Assembly (NCBI GenBank): GCA_946479615.1
Contig: CAMLGR010000209.1
Location: forward strand, 1-6,080
Direction: 5' to 3'
Length of the DNA stretch: 6,080 nucleotides
Origin: an uncultured Bacteroidota bacterium
GTDB taxonomy: Bacteria; Bacteroidota; Bacteroidia; Chitinophagales; Chitinophagaceae
Shown: one piece after another, positions 1 to 6,060 of the stretch
Numbering within the stretch: the stretch's first letter is position 1
How the letters are laid out: each line of letters opens with the position of its first letter
The notes under the pieces: generated by a model
Database searches by the model: none
What the model saw: the letters and a program-made list of their open reading frames with translations, nothing else
Told to the model about the DNA's origin: nothing
Position numbers and translations under genes: made by a program

Positions 1-378
1 TTAACCCGTGACTGCTTCGTACCCGGAAGCATCCAGTAAAGCAGATACATCGGCCGGGTTGCTAACGTTCATTTTCACCATCCAACCCTTTCCATAAGGG
101 TCAGTATTAACAAGTTCCGGAGCGTTTACAAGTTCCGAATTCAATTCGATTATAGTACCCGTAACCGGTAAAAATAAATCCGAAACCGTTTTAACAGCTT
201 CAACCGTGCCAAAAACCTCACCGGCCTGCAGCAGTTTACCGATTGTTTCTACTTCCACGTAAACAATATCGCCCAGTTCACGCTGTGCAAAGTCGGTAAT
301 ACCGATCGTGGCAACGTTTCCTTCAAGGCTGATCCATTCGTGGTCTTTTGTGTAACGAAGATTGGCGGGATAGTTCAT
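1..378 (-). CDS. gcvH: Glycine cleavage system H protein
   Basis: This is the lipoyl-carrier protein of the cytoplasmic glycine cleavage system. Its lipoyl arm carries the aminomethyl group from the P protein (glycine decarboxylase) to the T protein and is then reoxidised by the L protein. The 125-residue product has the family's normal length. It opens with the usual KDHEW segment (residues 11-15) and has the lipoylation motif around VEAVKTVSD, with K63 as the modified lysine, followed by PVTGTI. The C-terminal part contains the typical DPYGKGWMVK (93-102). The stop codon occupies bases 1-3, so the gene is complete although it touches the window edge. I chose the ATG at 378 (MNYPANLRY) over an in-frame TTG at 399, because family members start there and the TTG lies inside the putative -7 element. 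Other glycine cleavage genes are not in the window, and no glycine riboswitch is visible upstream. The family assignment is secure. Confidence 0.97.
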   Translation of the reverse strand: MNYPANLRYTKDHEWISLEGNVATIGITDFAQRELGDIVYVEVETIGKLLQAGEVFGTVEAVKTVSDLFLPVTGTIIELNSELVNAPELVNTDPYGKGWMVKMNVSNPADVSALLDASGYEAVTG

Positions 379-396
379 ACTGAATGATTTGTATCG

Positions 397-404
397 CAAA
401 TATG
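397..404 (-). promoter_or_regulatory. Putative -7 promoter element of gcvH
   Basis: On the minus strand this reads CATATTTG, matching five of the six fixed positions of the Bacteroidota -7 consensus TAnnTTTG. It lies 18 bases upstream of the gcvH ATG, which would give a leader of roughly 10-15 bases. No convincing -33 TTG is seen at the expected distance, so the call is tentative. Confidence 0.35.
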
Positions 405-530
405 AGCAAAAGCCGTTGACTATTTTATAATATGATCGTTTTTTTCGCAGTTTACCGGAAAATTAATGCTGTTCATGCCAGTTTTTACACCATTTGTCGG
501 CCGGAGCTTTACAATCCTATGACACAGAGA

Positions 531-538
531 TATCTTTG
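531..538 (+). promoter_or_regulatory. Putative -7 promoter element of the outer-membrane receptor gene
   Basis: TATCTTTG is a full match to the Bacteroidota housekeeping -7 consensus TAnnTTTG. It lies 29 bases before the ATG at 568. TTTACA at 508-513, 17 bases upstream, could serve as a degenerate -33 element. Transcription would start near 542-545, leaving a leader of about 25 bases that contains an A-rich run and GGGAAG close to the start codon. Confidence 0.65.
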
Positions 539-567
539 TTCTTCCTTATCCAAAAAAAGGGAAGTTT

Positions 568-3036
568 ATGAGAAAATATACCTTAATCACAGCTGCTATC
601 CTGATCAGCGTAATCACATCCGCACAAAAAATTTCCGGTATCGTAAAAAGTCAGCAAGGCAAAGGGTTGGATAAAACCACCGTTTCCCTGCTTCGCGCCA
701 AAGATTCTTCCGTTCTCAAATTATCGGTAACAGACAACGATGGTAAGTTTTCCATCGACGGCACTCCCGGTCAATATCTTCTCAGTTTTACCCATGTCGG
801 TTATTTACCAGCCTACTCCAAAGCATTTGAAGTAGCTGCAGAACCCGTATCTGTGGGCGAACTGTCGATGATCAAAAATGAAGGCACGATCCAGGGGGTA
901 ACCGTTTCTTCCAAGAAACCGCTGGTAGAAGTAAAAGCCGATAAGATGATCATGAATGTAGAAGGAACGATCAACTCCGTAGGTAATGATGGTCTTGAAT
1001 TGCTTCGTAGAGCACCCGGTGTGATGATCGATAAAGATGATAATATCAGTCTCGCCGGTAAAAATGGTGTACAGATCTATATAGATGGTAAACCATCGCC
1101 GCTGTCAGGTGCTGACCTGGCGGCTTACCTGAAAACACTGCAATCTTCACAGATCGAAACGATCGAACTTATTACCAACCCTTCTGCCAAATATGAAGCG
1201 GCTGGTAATGCCGGTATCATCAATATCAGGCTGAAGAAGAACAAAGCTTTTGGAACCAATGGTTCCATCCTCGCTGGTTATAATATCGGTTACCGTCCCA
1301 AATACAATGGCGGTATTTCGCTGAACCATCGTAATGGTAAAGTGAACGTGTATGGTAACTACAATTACAACTGGAACCTGAACGTAAACCGTTTCAATCT
1401 TTACCGCGAAGTAGCCAATACGACTTTCGATCAGCGTAGTCATATGTTGAACAAAAGCCGTACGAACGGATTCAAGGCCGGTATGGATTATTATATCAAT
1501 TCCAAGAGCACGATCGGTGTCATGGTCAATGGCAACCTGAACAAGACCGATATGAGATCCGACAGCCGTACTGTAATTGGAACCCAGTCAACAGGTGTTG
1601 TTGATAGCATATTGGTAGCTAACAACAGGAGCAATTCCAAACGCGATAACGTGAATGCGAACCTGAACTATAAATTCACTGATACATCGGGCCACGATCT
1701 TAATATCGACCTTGACTATGGACGTTACCGTATCACATCTGACCAGGATCAGCCCAACAGGACCTATGATCCAACACAAACAACCCTGTTCCTGACAGAG
1801 ATATTTAATATCATCGCGCCGACCAACATCGATATCTATTCTACCAAGATCGATTACGAGCAGAATTTCCTGAAAGGAAAATTAGGCTATGGTACCAAGC
1901 TCGCGTATGTAAAAAGCGATAACGATTTCAAAACATTTAATGTCGACGACAACACAGGCGGTAAAGAATTGGATCTGTCCAAGACAAACGTGTTCAATTA
2001 TAAAGAGAATATCAATGCCGGGTATATTAACTATAACCGCCAGATGAAAGGATTCATGATCCAGTTGGGTCTTCGGGTAGAGAATACCAATTCAAAAGGA
2101 CAGTCTGATGGTTATATATGGGATGATGTAAATGACGAATGGGATAAATATGATTCTTCTTTCAAAAGACATTATACAGATTTCTTCCCCAGCGCTGCAT
2201 TGACGTTCAACAAGAACCCGATGAGCCAGTGGAACTTTACCTATAGCCGTCGTATCGACAGGCCTTCTTACCAGGATCTGAACCCATTCGAGTTCCGTTT
2301 GGATAAGTATACTTTCCAGAAAGGTAATACCAGTCTTCGTCCGCAGTATACGAACTCAATTGCTGTTACACATACCTACAAATACAGGCTGAATACTTCG
2401 CTGACGTATAGTCACGTTACGGATATGTTCACGCAGTTGGTAGATACGATCAACAAGACCAAAGGATTTATTTCCAAGCAAAACCTGGCTACGCAGGATG
2501 TGATCAGTTTGAATGTGAGTTATCCTTTCCAGTATAAATCATACACTGTGTTTGGAAACCTGAATAGTTATTATTCCAAATACCAGGCGAACTATGGAGG
2601 TGGTGACCGTAACATCAGCCTGGAAGTATTTGCTTTCAATCTTTACCTGCAGAACAGCATTAAATTCGGCAAGAAAAAATTGTGGACAGGTGAACTTAGC
2701 GGTTGGTATAATTCTCCTACCGTTTATGCCGGAACATTCAAGGCAAGACAAATGTGGAGCATGGATGCCGGGGTACAGAAAGTGATCTTTAAAGGAAAAG
2801 GAAACCTGAAAGCATCTGTCAGTGATGTATTCAGAACGATCAAGTTCAGGGCTACCAACAACTTTGCCAGCCAGTACCTGATTGCCAGCGGTAATTTCGA
2901 CAGCCGCCAGTTCAAACTGAATATGACCTGGAGATTCGGTAATAACAAAGTGAAAGCTGCCCGTCAGCGTAAGAGTGGTGCTGAAGAAGAAACGAATCGT
3001 GTAGGAACGCAGGGAAGCGGAACGATAGGACAGTAA
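568..3036 (+). CDS. Outer-membrane beta-barrel protein, TonB-dependent-receptor-like
   Basis: This 822-residue protein is predicted to sit in the outer membrane. A signal peptide covers residues 1-19 (cleavage after ITSA, before Q20). A carboxypeptidase-regulatory-like beta-sandwich follows at about 21-90 (start SGIV, then DNDGKFSI and a GY ending). A TonB-receptor plug domain spans about 118-225, with APGVMID near 150, YIDGKP and NPSAKYEAAGNAGIINI from 204. The rest to F790 is a barrel rich in alternating aromatic strands, including NPFEFRLDKYTFQKGNTSLRP (572-592), a stretch typical of the Bacteroidota outer membrane beta-barrel family (the OMP_b-brl_3 type). The last strand ends in TWRFG, and a charged tail of about 32 residues follows. 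No SusD-like lipoprotein gene or TonB gene is adjacent, so it does not look like a Sus-type glycan locus and its substrate cannot be told. I chose the ATG at 568 because it opens a clean signal peptide and has GGGAAG just upstream. Confidence 0.93.
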   Translation: MRKYTLITAAILISVITSAQKISGIVKSQQGKGLDKTTVSLLRAKDSSVLKLSVTDNDGKFSIDGTPGQYLLSFTHVGYLPAYSKAFEVAAEPVSVGELSMIKNEGTIQGVTVSSKKPLVEVKADKMIMNVEGTINSVGNDGLELLRRAPGVMIDKDDNISLAGKNGVQIYIDGKPSPLSGADLAAYLKTLQSSQIETIELITNPSAKYEAAGNAGIINIRLKKNKAFGTNGSILAGYNIGYRPKYNGGISLNHRNGKVNVYGNYNYNWNLNVNRFNLYREVANTTFDQRSHMLNKSRTNGFKAGMDYYINSKSTIGVMVNGNLNKTDMRSDSRTVIGTQSTGVVDSILVANNRSNSKRDNVNANLNYKFTDTSGHDLNIDLDYGRYRITSDQDQPNRTYDPTQTTLFLTEIFNIIAPTNIDIYSTKIDYEQNFLKGKLGYGTKLAYVKSDNDFKTFNVDDNTGGKELDLSKTNVFNYKENINAGYINYNRQMKGFMIQLGLRVENTNSKGQSDGYIWDDVNDEWDKYDSSFKRHYTDFFPSAALTFNKNPMSQWNFTYSRRIDRPSYQDLNPFEFRLDKYTFQKGNTSLRPQYTNSIAVTHTYKYRLNTSLTYSHVTDMFTQLVDTINKTKGFISKQNLATQDVISLNVSYPFQYKSYTVFGNLNSYYSKYQANYGGGDRNISLEVFAFNLYLQNSIKFGKKKLWTGELSGWYNSPTVYAGTFKARQMWSMDAGVQKVIFKGKGNLKASVSDVFRTIKFRATNNFASQYLIASGNFDSRQFKLNMTWRFGNNKVKAARQRKSGAEEETNRVGTQGSGTIGQ

Positions 3037-3132
3037 GGAATAAGAAATAAGGAACAAAAAATAAGGAATGAGAAAGTAGAGGAAACCTACTTTCTCATTC
3101 CTTATTTTTTGTTCCTTATTTCTTATTATTAA
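3034..3132. repeat. 14-base tandem repeats on both arms of a long inverted repeat
   Basis: Three imperfect 14-base units lie head to tail on the plus strand at 3034-3047, 3048-3061 and 3062-3075. Each begins TAAGGAA (TAAGGAATAAGAAA, TAAGGAACAAAAAA, TAAGGAATGAGAAA). Mirror-image units occupy 3091-3132, the outermost degenerate in its last five bases. The first unit supplies the TAA stop of the receptor gene. The mirrored end includes the TAA stop of the isomerase gene, which reads as three consecutive in-frame TAA codons on the minus strand. The origin is unknown; local expansion of a terminator arm or a dispersed intergenic repeat are both possible. Confidence 0.85.
3039..3127. terminator. 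Bidirectional terminator: 41-bp perfect inverted repeat
   Basis: Bases 3039-3079 are perfectly complementary to 3087-3127, with a 7-base loop (AGGAAAC), checked base by base. The inner 15 bp (GGAATGAGAAAGTAG paired with its complement) is followed by TTATTTTTT on the plus strand, and by symmetry the same holds on the minus strand. Each direction therefore has a stem plus U-tract. It fills the gap between two convergent genes, 2 bases after the stop codon of one and 1 base from that of the other. This supports transcription termination in both directions. The outer 26 bp of pairing exceeds what termination needs. Confidence 0.85.
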
Positions 3133-3839
3133 TAACGTTTCTTCCTGATCAACCTGGCCTTGATGATTTGAACATCTTTTACCGGCCGGTCGCCCATATC
3201 CCTGTTGGTTTCAGTGGCTGCAATCTTATCGACCACATCCAATCCCTTTACTACTTCGCCGAATACCGTATAGTTCTGATCAAGGTGTGGGGTGCCACCG
3301 AGGCTGCGGTATACTTCCCGTTGTTCAGCAGGTATTTTTCTTCCGCGCAGGCGAAATGTTTCCAGTGAATCGAGCGCGCCTTCGGTAAACCGCTTCCCCT
3401 GTACAATATAAAATTGGCTGCCACTGCTTGCTTTCAATGGATTGGTGTCATCGCCTTCGCGGGCACCTGCGAGAGCTCCTTTTTTATGGAATAGCGTAGT
3501 TCTGAATTCTGCCGGCACCGTGTAGGCAGGTCCGCCATTACCAAGCATCTCGCCGGGTTTGGCATTTTTGCTATCCGGGTCTCCACCCTGGATCATAAAG
3601 CGATTGATCACGCGGTGAAAAAGGGTCTTGTCATAATACCCTGTCTTCACCAGGCGCAAAAAATTATCGCGGTGCAAAGGAGTGGAATCGGAGAGCCGCA
3701 GAATGATTGTACCCTCCGTGGTCACCATCTCCACATCTCTTTTTCGATCCTTTTTTTTCAGTTTGATGTTTTGCTGTGCCGTAAGAACGGTAGTGATTCC
3801 CAGGAACAGGAGCAGGGGAATGATCTTTTTAATAGTCAT
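3129..3839 (-). CDS. Exported cyclophilin-type peptidyl-prolyl cis-trans isomerase
   Basis: Cyclophilins catalyse cis-trans isomerisation of X-Pro bonds and assist protein folding. This 236-residue protein starts with a signal peptide (about 1-21, hydrophobic IIPLLLFLGITTVL then TAQQ), so it should act in the periplasm; no lipobox cysteine is seen. A basic linker (KLKKKDRKR) leads into the cyclophilin domain. FHRVINRFMIQGGDP (74-88) carries the catalytic arginine R76 and pocket residues F81, M82 and Q84. GSQFYI (140-145) supplies F143, and LDQNYTVFGEV (186-196) closes the fold. Y190 stands where human cyclophilin A has H126. About 37 residues separate GSQFYI and its trailing VQG from LDQNY, longer than in minimal cyclophilins; I recall this as usual in bacterial relatives. 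The gene lies 3 bases downstream of the small upstream gene, which suggests one operon with coupled translation, and no strong ribosome-binding site precedes its ATG. Family certain, natural client unknown. Confidence 0.95.
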   Translation of the reverse strand: MTIKKIIPLLLFLGITTVLTAQQNIKLKKKDRKRDVEMVTTEGTIILRLSDSTPLHRDNFLRLVKTGYYDKTLFHRVINRFMIQGGDPDSKNAKPGEMLGNGGPAYTVPAEFRTTLFHKKGALAGAREGDDTNPLKASSGSQFYIVQGKRFTEGALDSLETFRLRGRKIPAEQREVYRSLGGTPHLDQNYTVFGEVVKGLDVVDKIAATETNRDMGDRPVKDVQIIKARLIRKKRY

Positions 3840-3842
3840 AGT

Positions 3843-4196
3843 TTAATCGAAAAAATGGGTGTTGTCAAAATATAACAATACATGGTCCTTTAAAAAATTT
3901 TCCTGCTCGATCGGGTTCATATCGGGCATAGCCTTTAATTGTTTGTAATGAGGCCATCCATCCTGGTCAACACCTTCCAATTCGTAATAACCGCTGGGGG
4001 TCATCAGGGTACAGATGGCTACATGCATCAGGTCCTGTTTTTGTTCCTTGGTAAATTTTTCCGTCACCATTCCTGTTTCCTGGATGCCGATCAGGAACAG
4101 GATCGCTTCCATATCCGGCTTTTTGCCAAACCGTTCCACCAGCCTGGCTTCCAGATTCCACCAGCGCACTTGTATATCATCGTTCATTGTTGCCAT
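3843..4196 (-). CDS. Conserved-looking small cytoplasmic protein of unknown function
   Basis: I do not recognise this family. The 117-residue product has no signal peptide, membrane segment or metal-binding cysteine cluster, so it is probably cytoplasmic. It is acidic in its C-terminal half and looks mainly helical: an RWWNLEARLVERFG segment (11-24), a hydrophobic helix AILFLIGIQETG (31-42), a stretch EQKQDLMHVAICTLMTPSGYYELEGVDQDGWPHY (51-84, shown in full only here as two joined parts 51-67 and 68-84), then NPIEQENFLKDHVLLYF (94-110). It is likely a real gene because a full-match -7 element sits just upstream, it ends 3 bases before the isomerase start, and its composition is protein-like. 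The start may be M1 at 4196 or M4 at 4187: the promoter is so close that M1 would be on a leaderless transcript. Sharing an operon with the isomerase does not reveal its function. Confidence 0.82.
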   Translation of the reverse strand: MATMNDDIQVRWWNLEARLVERFGKKPDMEAILFLIGIQETGMVTEKFTKEQKQDLMHVAICTLMTPSGYYELEGVDQDGWPHYKQLKAMPDMNPIEQENFLKDHVLLYFDNTHFFD

Positions 4197-4200
4197 GAGG

Positions 4201-4208
4201 CAAAGGTA
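4201..4208 (-). promoter_or_regulatory. Putative -7 element of the small-protein/isomerase operon
   Basis: The minus strand reads TACCTTTG, a full match to TAnnTTTG. Only 4 bases (CCTC) separate it from the ATG at 4196. Transcription starting a few bases downstream would begin at or inside that ATG, implying a leaderless message or use of the second ATG at 4187. A minus-strand TTG at 4222-4224 lies only 13 bases upstream, shorter than the usual spacing. Confidence 0.6.
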
Positions 4209-4236
4209 GTTAATGGGATTTCAAAATTCCGTTAGT

Positions 4237-4244
4237 TATCTTTG
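4237..4244 (+). promoter_or_regulatory. Putative -7 element of serS
   Basis: TATCTTTG is a full match to TAnnTTTG and lies 17 bases before the serS ATG at 4262, giving a leader of about 12 bases. No clear -33 TTG is present. It lies 28 bases from the oppositely oriented element at 4201-4208, so the two upstream promoter regions must overlap. Confidence 0.65.
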
Positions 4245-4261
4245 CTCAAAATCAAAATTAA

Positions 4262-5533
4262 ATGTTGCAGTTACAGGTACTTCGTCAAAATCCTGAAGAA
4301 GTAAAGAAGAAATTAGGCATCAAAAATTTTGCTGAACCACAACTGGTGGACAGTATTATTGCCCTGGATGACCAGCGTAAAAAATTACAACTGGAATTCG
4401 ATACCAACCAGTCGAAAGTGAATAGTGCTTCCAAAGAGATCGGCCAGTTGATGGCAAAAGGAAATAAAGAAGAAGCGGAAAAGAAAAAAGAAGAGGTAGC
4501 GGGGTTGAAACAAACCCTTCAACCCATCACAGAAAAGCTGGCTGAAACAGAAAAGCAACTACATGATGAACTGGTCAGGCTTCCTAATCTTCCTTCCGAT
4601 ATGGTGCCTCCCGGTAAAACACCGGCCGATAACGTAGTGCTTCGCGAAGGCGGAAAAAAACCACAATTGCCTGCCGGTTCTGTTCCGCATTGGGACCTGA
4701 TCAAAAAATATGATATCGTTGATTTTGAATTAGGCGCCAGGATCACCGGTAGCGGTTTCCCTTTGTACAAAGGAAAAGGAGCCAGACTGCAACGTTCCCT
4801 GGTGCAATATTTTTTGGATTATAATACCAAAGCAGGGTATACCGAATACCTGCCGCCTTTTATGGTGAATGAAGCCAGCGCTTATGGCACGGGTCAACTG
4901 CCGGATAAAGAAGGGCAGATGTATTATATGCCGGAAGATAAATTTTACATGATACCCACATCGGAAGTGCCGGTTACCAATATTTACCGCGATGAAATAC
5001 TGAAAGAAACCGATCTGCCGGTGAAGATGACGGCTTATTCTCCCTGCTTCAGGAGAGAGGCCGGTAGTTTTGGTAAAGATGTACGGGGATTAAACCGGGT
5101 GCACCAGTTTGAGAAGGTAGAGATCGTTCAACTGGTAAATCCTGCTAAAAGTTATGAAGTACTGGATGAAATGGTTAATCATGTAGAAAAACTGGTTCAA
5201 CTGCTAGGGCTTCCTTACCGTATCCTGAAATTATGCGGTGGCGATATGAGTTTTGCTTCTGCTATTACGTATGATTTCGAAGTCTACACCGCTGCACAGG
5301 ATAAATGGCTCGAAGTAAGTTCTGTTACCAACTTCGAGACGTTTCAAACCAACCGGATGAAGATCAGGTATAAAGATGACAAAGGAAAAATGCAATTGCT
5401 GCATTCACTCAATGGCAGTTCCCTTGCCCTTCCGAGAATATTGGCTTGTTTACTGGAAAATAATCAAACTCCTGAAGGCATTCTGCTTCCTGAAGTACTG
5501 CATTCTTATTTCGGAGATACAAAGATTAGTTAG
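4262..5533 (+). CDS. serS: Seryl-tRNA synthetase
   Basis: This cytoplasmic class II aminoacyl-tRNA synthetase charges tRNA-Ser, and tRNA-Sec where present, with serine using ATP. At 423 residues it has the family's usual length. Residues about 30-105 are a charged, lysine- and glutamate-rich helical hairpin, the long coiled-coil arm that binds the tRNA variable arm. Motif 1 spans the GFPLYKGKGARLQR region to LPPFMVN (165-203). PTSEVP (232-237) is the serine-binding TxE loop (T233, E235). Motif 2 is FRREAGSFGKDVRGLNRVHQFEKVE in two parts (263-275 and 276-287), with R264 and E266 as ATP-binding residues. Motif 3 is NGSSLALPR (384-392), with the invariant R392. It is monocistronic as far as can be seen, with its own promoter element, and ends at a TAG 95 bases before the next gene. 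No T-box leader is present; the leader is too short to hold one. Nothing is missing from the active site. Confidence 0.99.
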   Translation: MLQLQVLRQNPEEVKKKLGIKNFAEPQLVDSIIALDDQRKKLQLEFDTNQSKVNSASKEIGQLMAKGNKEEAEKKKEEVAGLKQTLQPITEKLAETEKQLHDELVRLPNLPSDMVPPGKTPADNVVLREGGKKPQLPAGSVPHWDLIKKYDIVDFELGARITGSGFPLYKGKGARLQRSLVQYFLDYNTKAGYTEYLPPFMVNEASAYGTGQLPDKEGQMYYMPEDKFYMIPTSEVPVTNIYRDEILKETDLPVKMTAYSPCFRREAGSFGKDVRGLNRVHQFEKVEIVQLVNPAKSYEVLDEMVNHVEKLVQLLGLPYRILKLCGGDMSFASAITYDFEVYTAAQDKWLEVSSVTNFETFQTNRMKIRYKDDKGKMQLLHSLNGSSLALPRILACLLENNQTPEGILLPEVLHSYFGDTKIS

Positions 5534-5613
5534 AAGCAAACAGGGAATAGCGGAACTTGTTAATCCCCATTTGTTATTATGAAATCTCATTCCGAACGCT
5601 TATATTTATTTTC

Positions 5614-5621
5614 AAAATTTG
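5614..5621 (+). promoter_or_regulatory. Weak candidate -7 element of the cytochrome lipoprotein gene
   Basis: AAAATTTG matches TAnnTTTG at five of six fixed positions and lies 7 bases before the ATG at 5629. TATATTTA at 5601-5608 also matches at five of six positions and leaves a longer leader. Neither has a well-placed -33 element. The 95-base gap after serS and the lack of a clear terminator there mean readthrough from serS is also possible. Confidence 0.3.
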
Positions 5622-5628
5622 TAAAGTC

Positions 5629-5961
5629 ATGAAAAAGGTTATTGTGCTCTGTCTTTTATTTTCTGTAGCGATGATCGCCTGTCACAAGAAAGCAGTGCCG
5701 ACTGTAGCAGACAGGACTGAAGTTCCTCCTCCGCCACCACCAGCCCCGCCTGCGCCAACGTATGCTGCTGCGGATATCGAGGCCGGTAAAATCATTTATG
5801 AAACAAAATGTGCCCGTTGCCATGCCAAGAAAGATGTGGATGCATTCACGACTACCCGTTGGGAAGGTATTCTCCGGTCTATGATACCAAAGGCTAAATT
5901 GAATGAAGATGAATCAAGACAGGTAACGGCCTATACAATGGTAAACGCGAAGAAAAGCTAA
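5629..5961 (+). CDS. Small monoheme cytochrome c lipoprotein
   Basis: The 110-residue product is a predicted membrane-anchored electron carrier on the periplasmic side. Its lipoprotein signal peptide (MKKVIVLCLLFSVAMIAC) puts the lipid-modified cysteine at C18. A spacer of about 30 residues follows, including a proline run (PPPPPPAPPAP, 33-43) that probably holds the heme domain away from the membrane. The class I cytochrome c domain starts near 47 and carries a single CARCH heme-binding motif (C61, C64, H65). M85 in RSMIPKAKL is the likely distal ligand, followed by the usual EDESRQVTAYTM C-terminal helix. I chose the ATG at 5629 rather than an in-frame ATG at 5557 because the shorter form starts exactly at a lipoprotein signal. 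It is followed by a strong terminator. No oxidase, dehydrogenase or heme-export gene lies beside it, so its redox partner cannot be named. Confidence 0.92.
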   Translation: MKKVIVLCLLFSVAMIACHKKAVPTVADRTEVPPPPPPAPPAPTYAAADIEAGKIIYETKCARCHAKKDVDAFTTTRWEGILRSMIPKAKLNEDESRQVTAYTMVNAKKS

Positions 5962-5987
5962 GAAACGAGATTCAGATATTTAATGGT

Positions 5988-6022
5988 AAAAGCTATTAGT
6001 GATTCACTAATAGCTTTTTTTT
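5988..6022 (+). terminator. Intrinsic terminator after the cytochrome gene
   Basis: A perfect 14-bp stem (AAAAGCTATTAGTG at 5988-6001 paired with 6005-6018) encloses a 3-base ATT loop and runs into eight consecutive T residues (6015-6022). It lies 26 bases after the stop codon at 5961. The A-run at its left base would also give a U-tract on the opposite strand, though only four bases long, so it works best for the plus strand. Confidence 0.9.
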
Positions 6023-6025
6023 AAC

Positions 6026-6060
6026 CCTATGTGAAACCTATGTTCCTATGTGCCTATGTG
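6026..6060. repeat. Cluster of four CCTATGT short repeats
   Basis: CCTATGT occurs at 6026-6032, 6037-6043, 6045-6051 and 6053-6059, with start-to-start spacings of 11, 8 and 8 bases. Three of the four copies are followed by G. It is non-coding and directly follows the terminator. I recall similar strings of short CATAG/CTATG words between genes in other Bacteroidota, but I cannot confirm a family here. The stretch from 6061 to 6080 shows no feature. Confidence 0.75.

Noticed and set aside
379..399. TTG start extending gcvH by seven residues
   Set aside because: The extra residues are not part of the H-protein family start, and the TTG falls within the candidate -7 element.
379..530. Glycine riboswitch upstream of gcvH
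   Set aside because: The predicted leader is only about 10-15 bases and no conserved paired aptamer pattern is visible in the intergenic region.
432..674. 80-residue plus-strand reading frame overlapping the receptor start
   Set aside because: It covers the promoter region and runs into the signal-peptide region of the receptor in another frame; it has no recognisable motif and its composition is not protein-like.
2539..3057. 172-residue minus-strand reading frame
   Set aside because: It is antisense to the barrel end of the receptor gene and starts inside the terminator hairpin. The sense frame has clear family features, so this is a shadow.
3034..3132. Inverted repeat as transposon ends or a miniature mobile element
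   Set aside because: There is no target-site duplication and no room for an insertion, and both arms fit tightly between two stop codons with an internal stem plus T-run, which fits a terminator better.
5557..5628. Upstream ATG extending the cytochrome by 24 residues
   Set aside because: The extension would place a second hydrophobic stretch before an intact lipoprotein signal that begins with MKK at 5629.
5534..5628. Intrinsic terminator after serS
   Set aside because: Only weak complementarity (such as AACA with TGTT) is present, with no stable stem followed by a T-run.
6026..6060. Start of a CRISPR array
   Set aside because: The repeats are 7 bases with 1-4 base gaps, far too short for repeats and spacers, and no cas gene is present.
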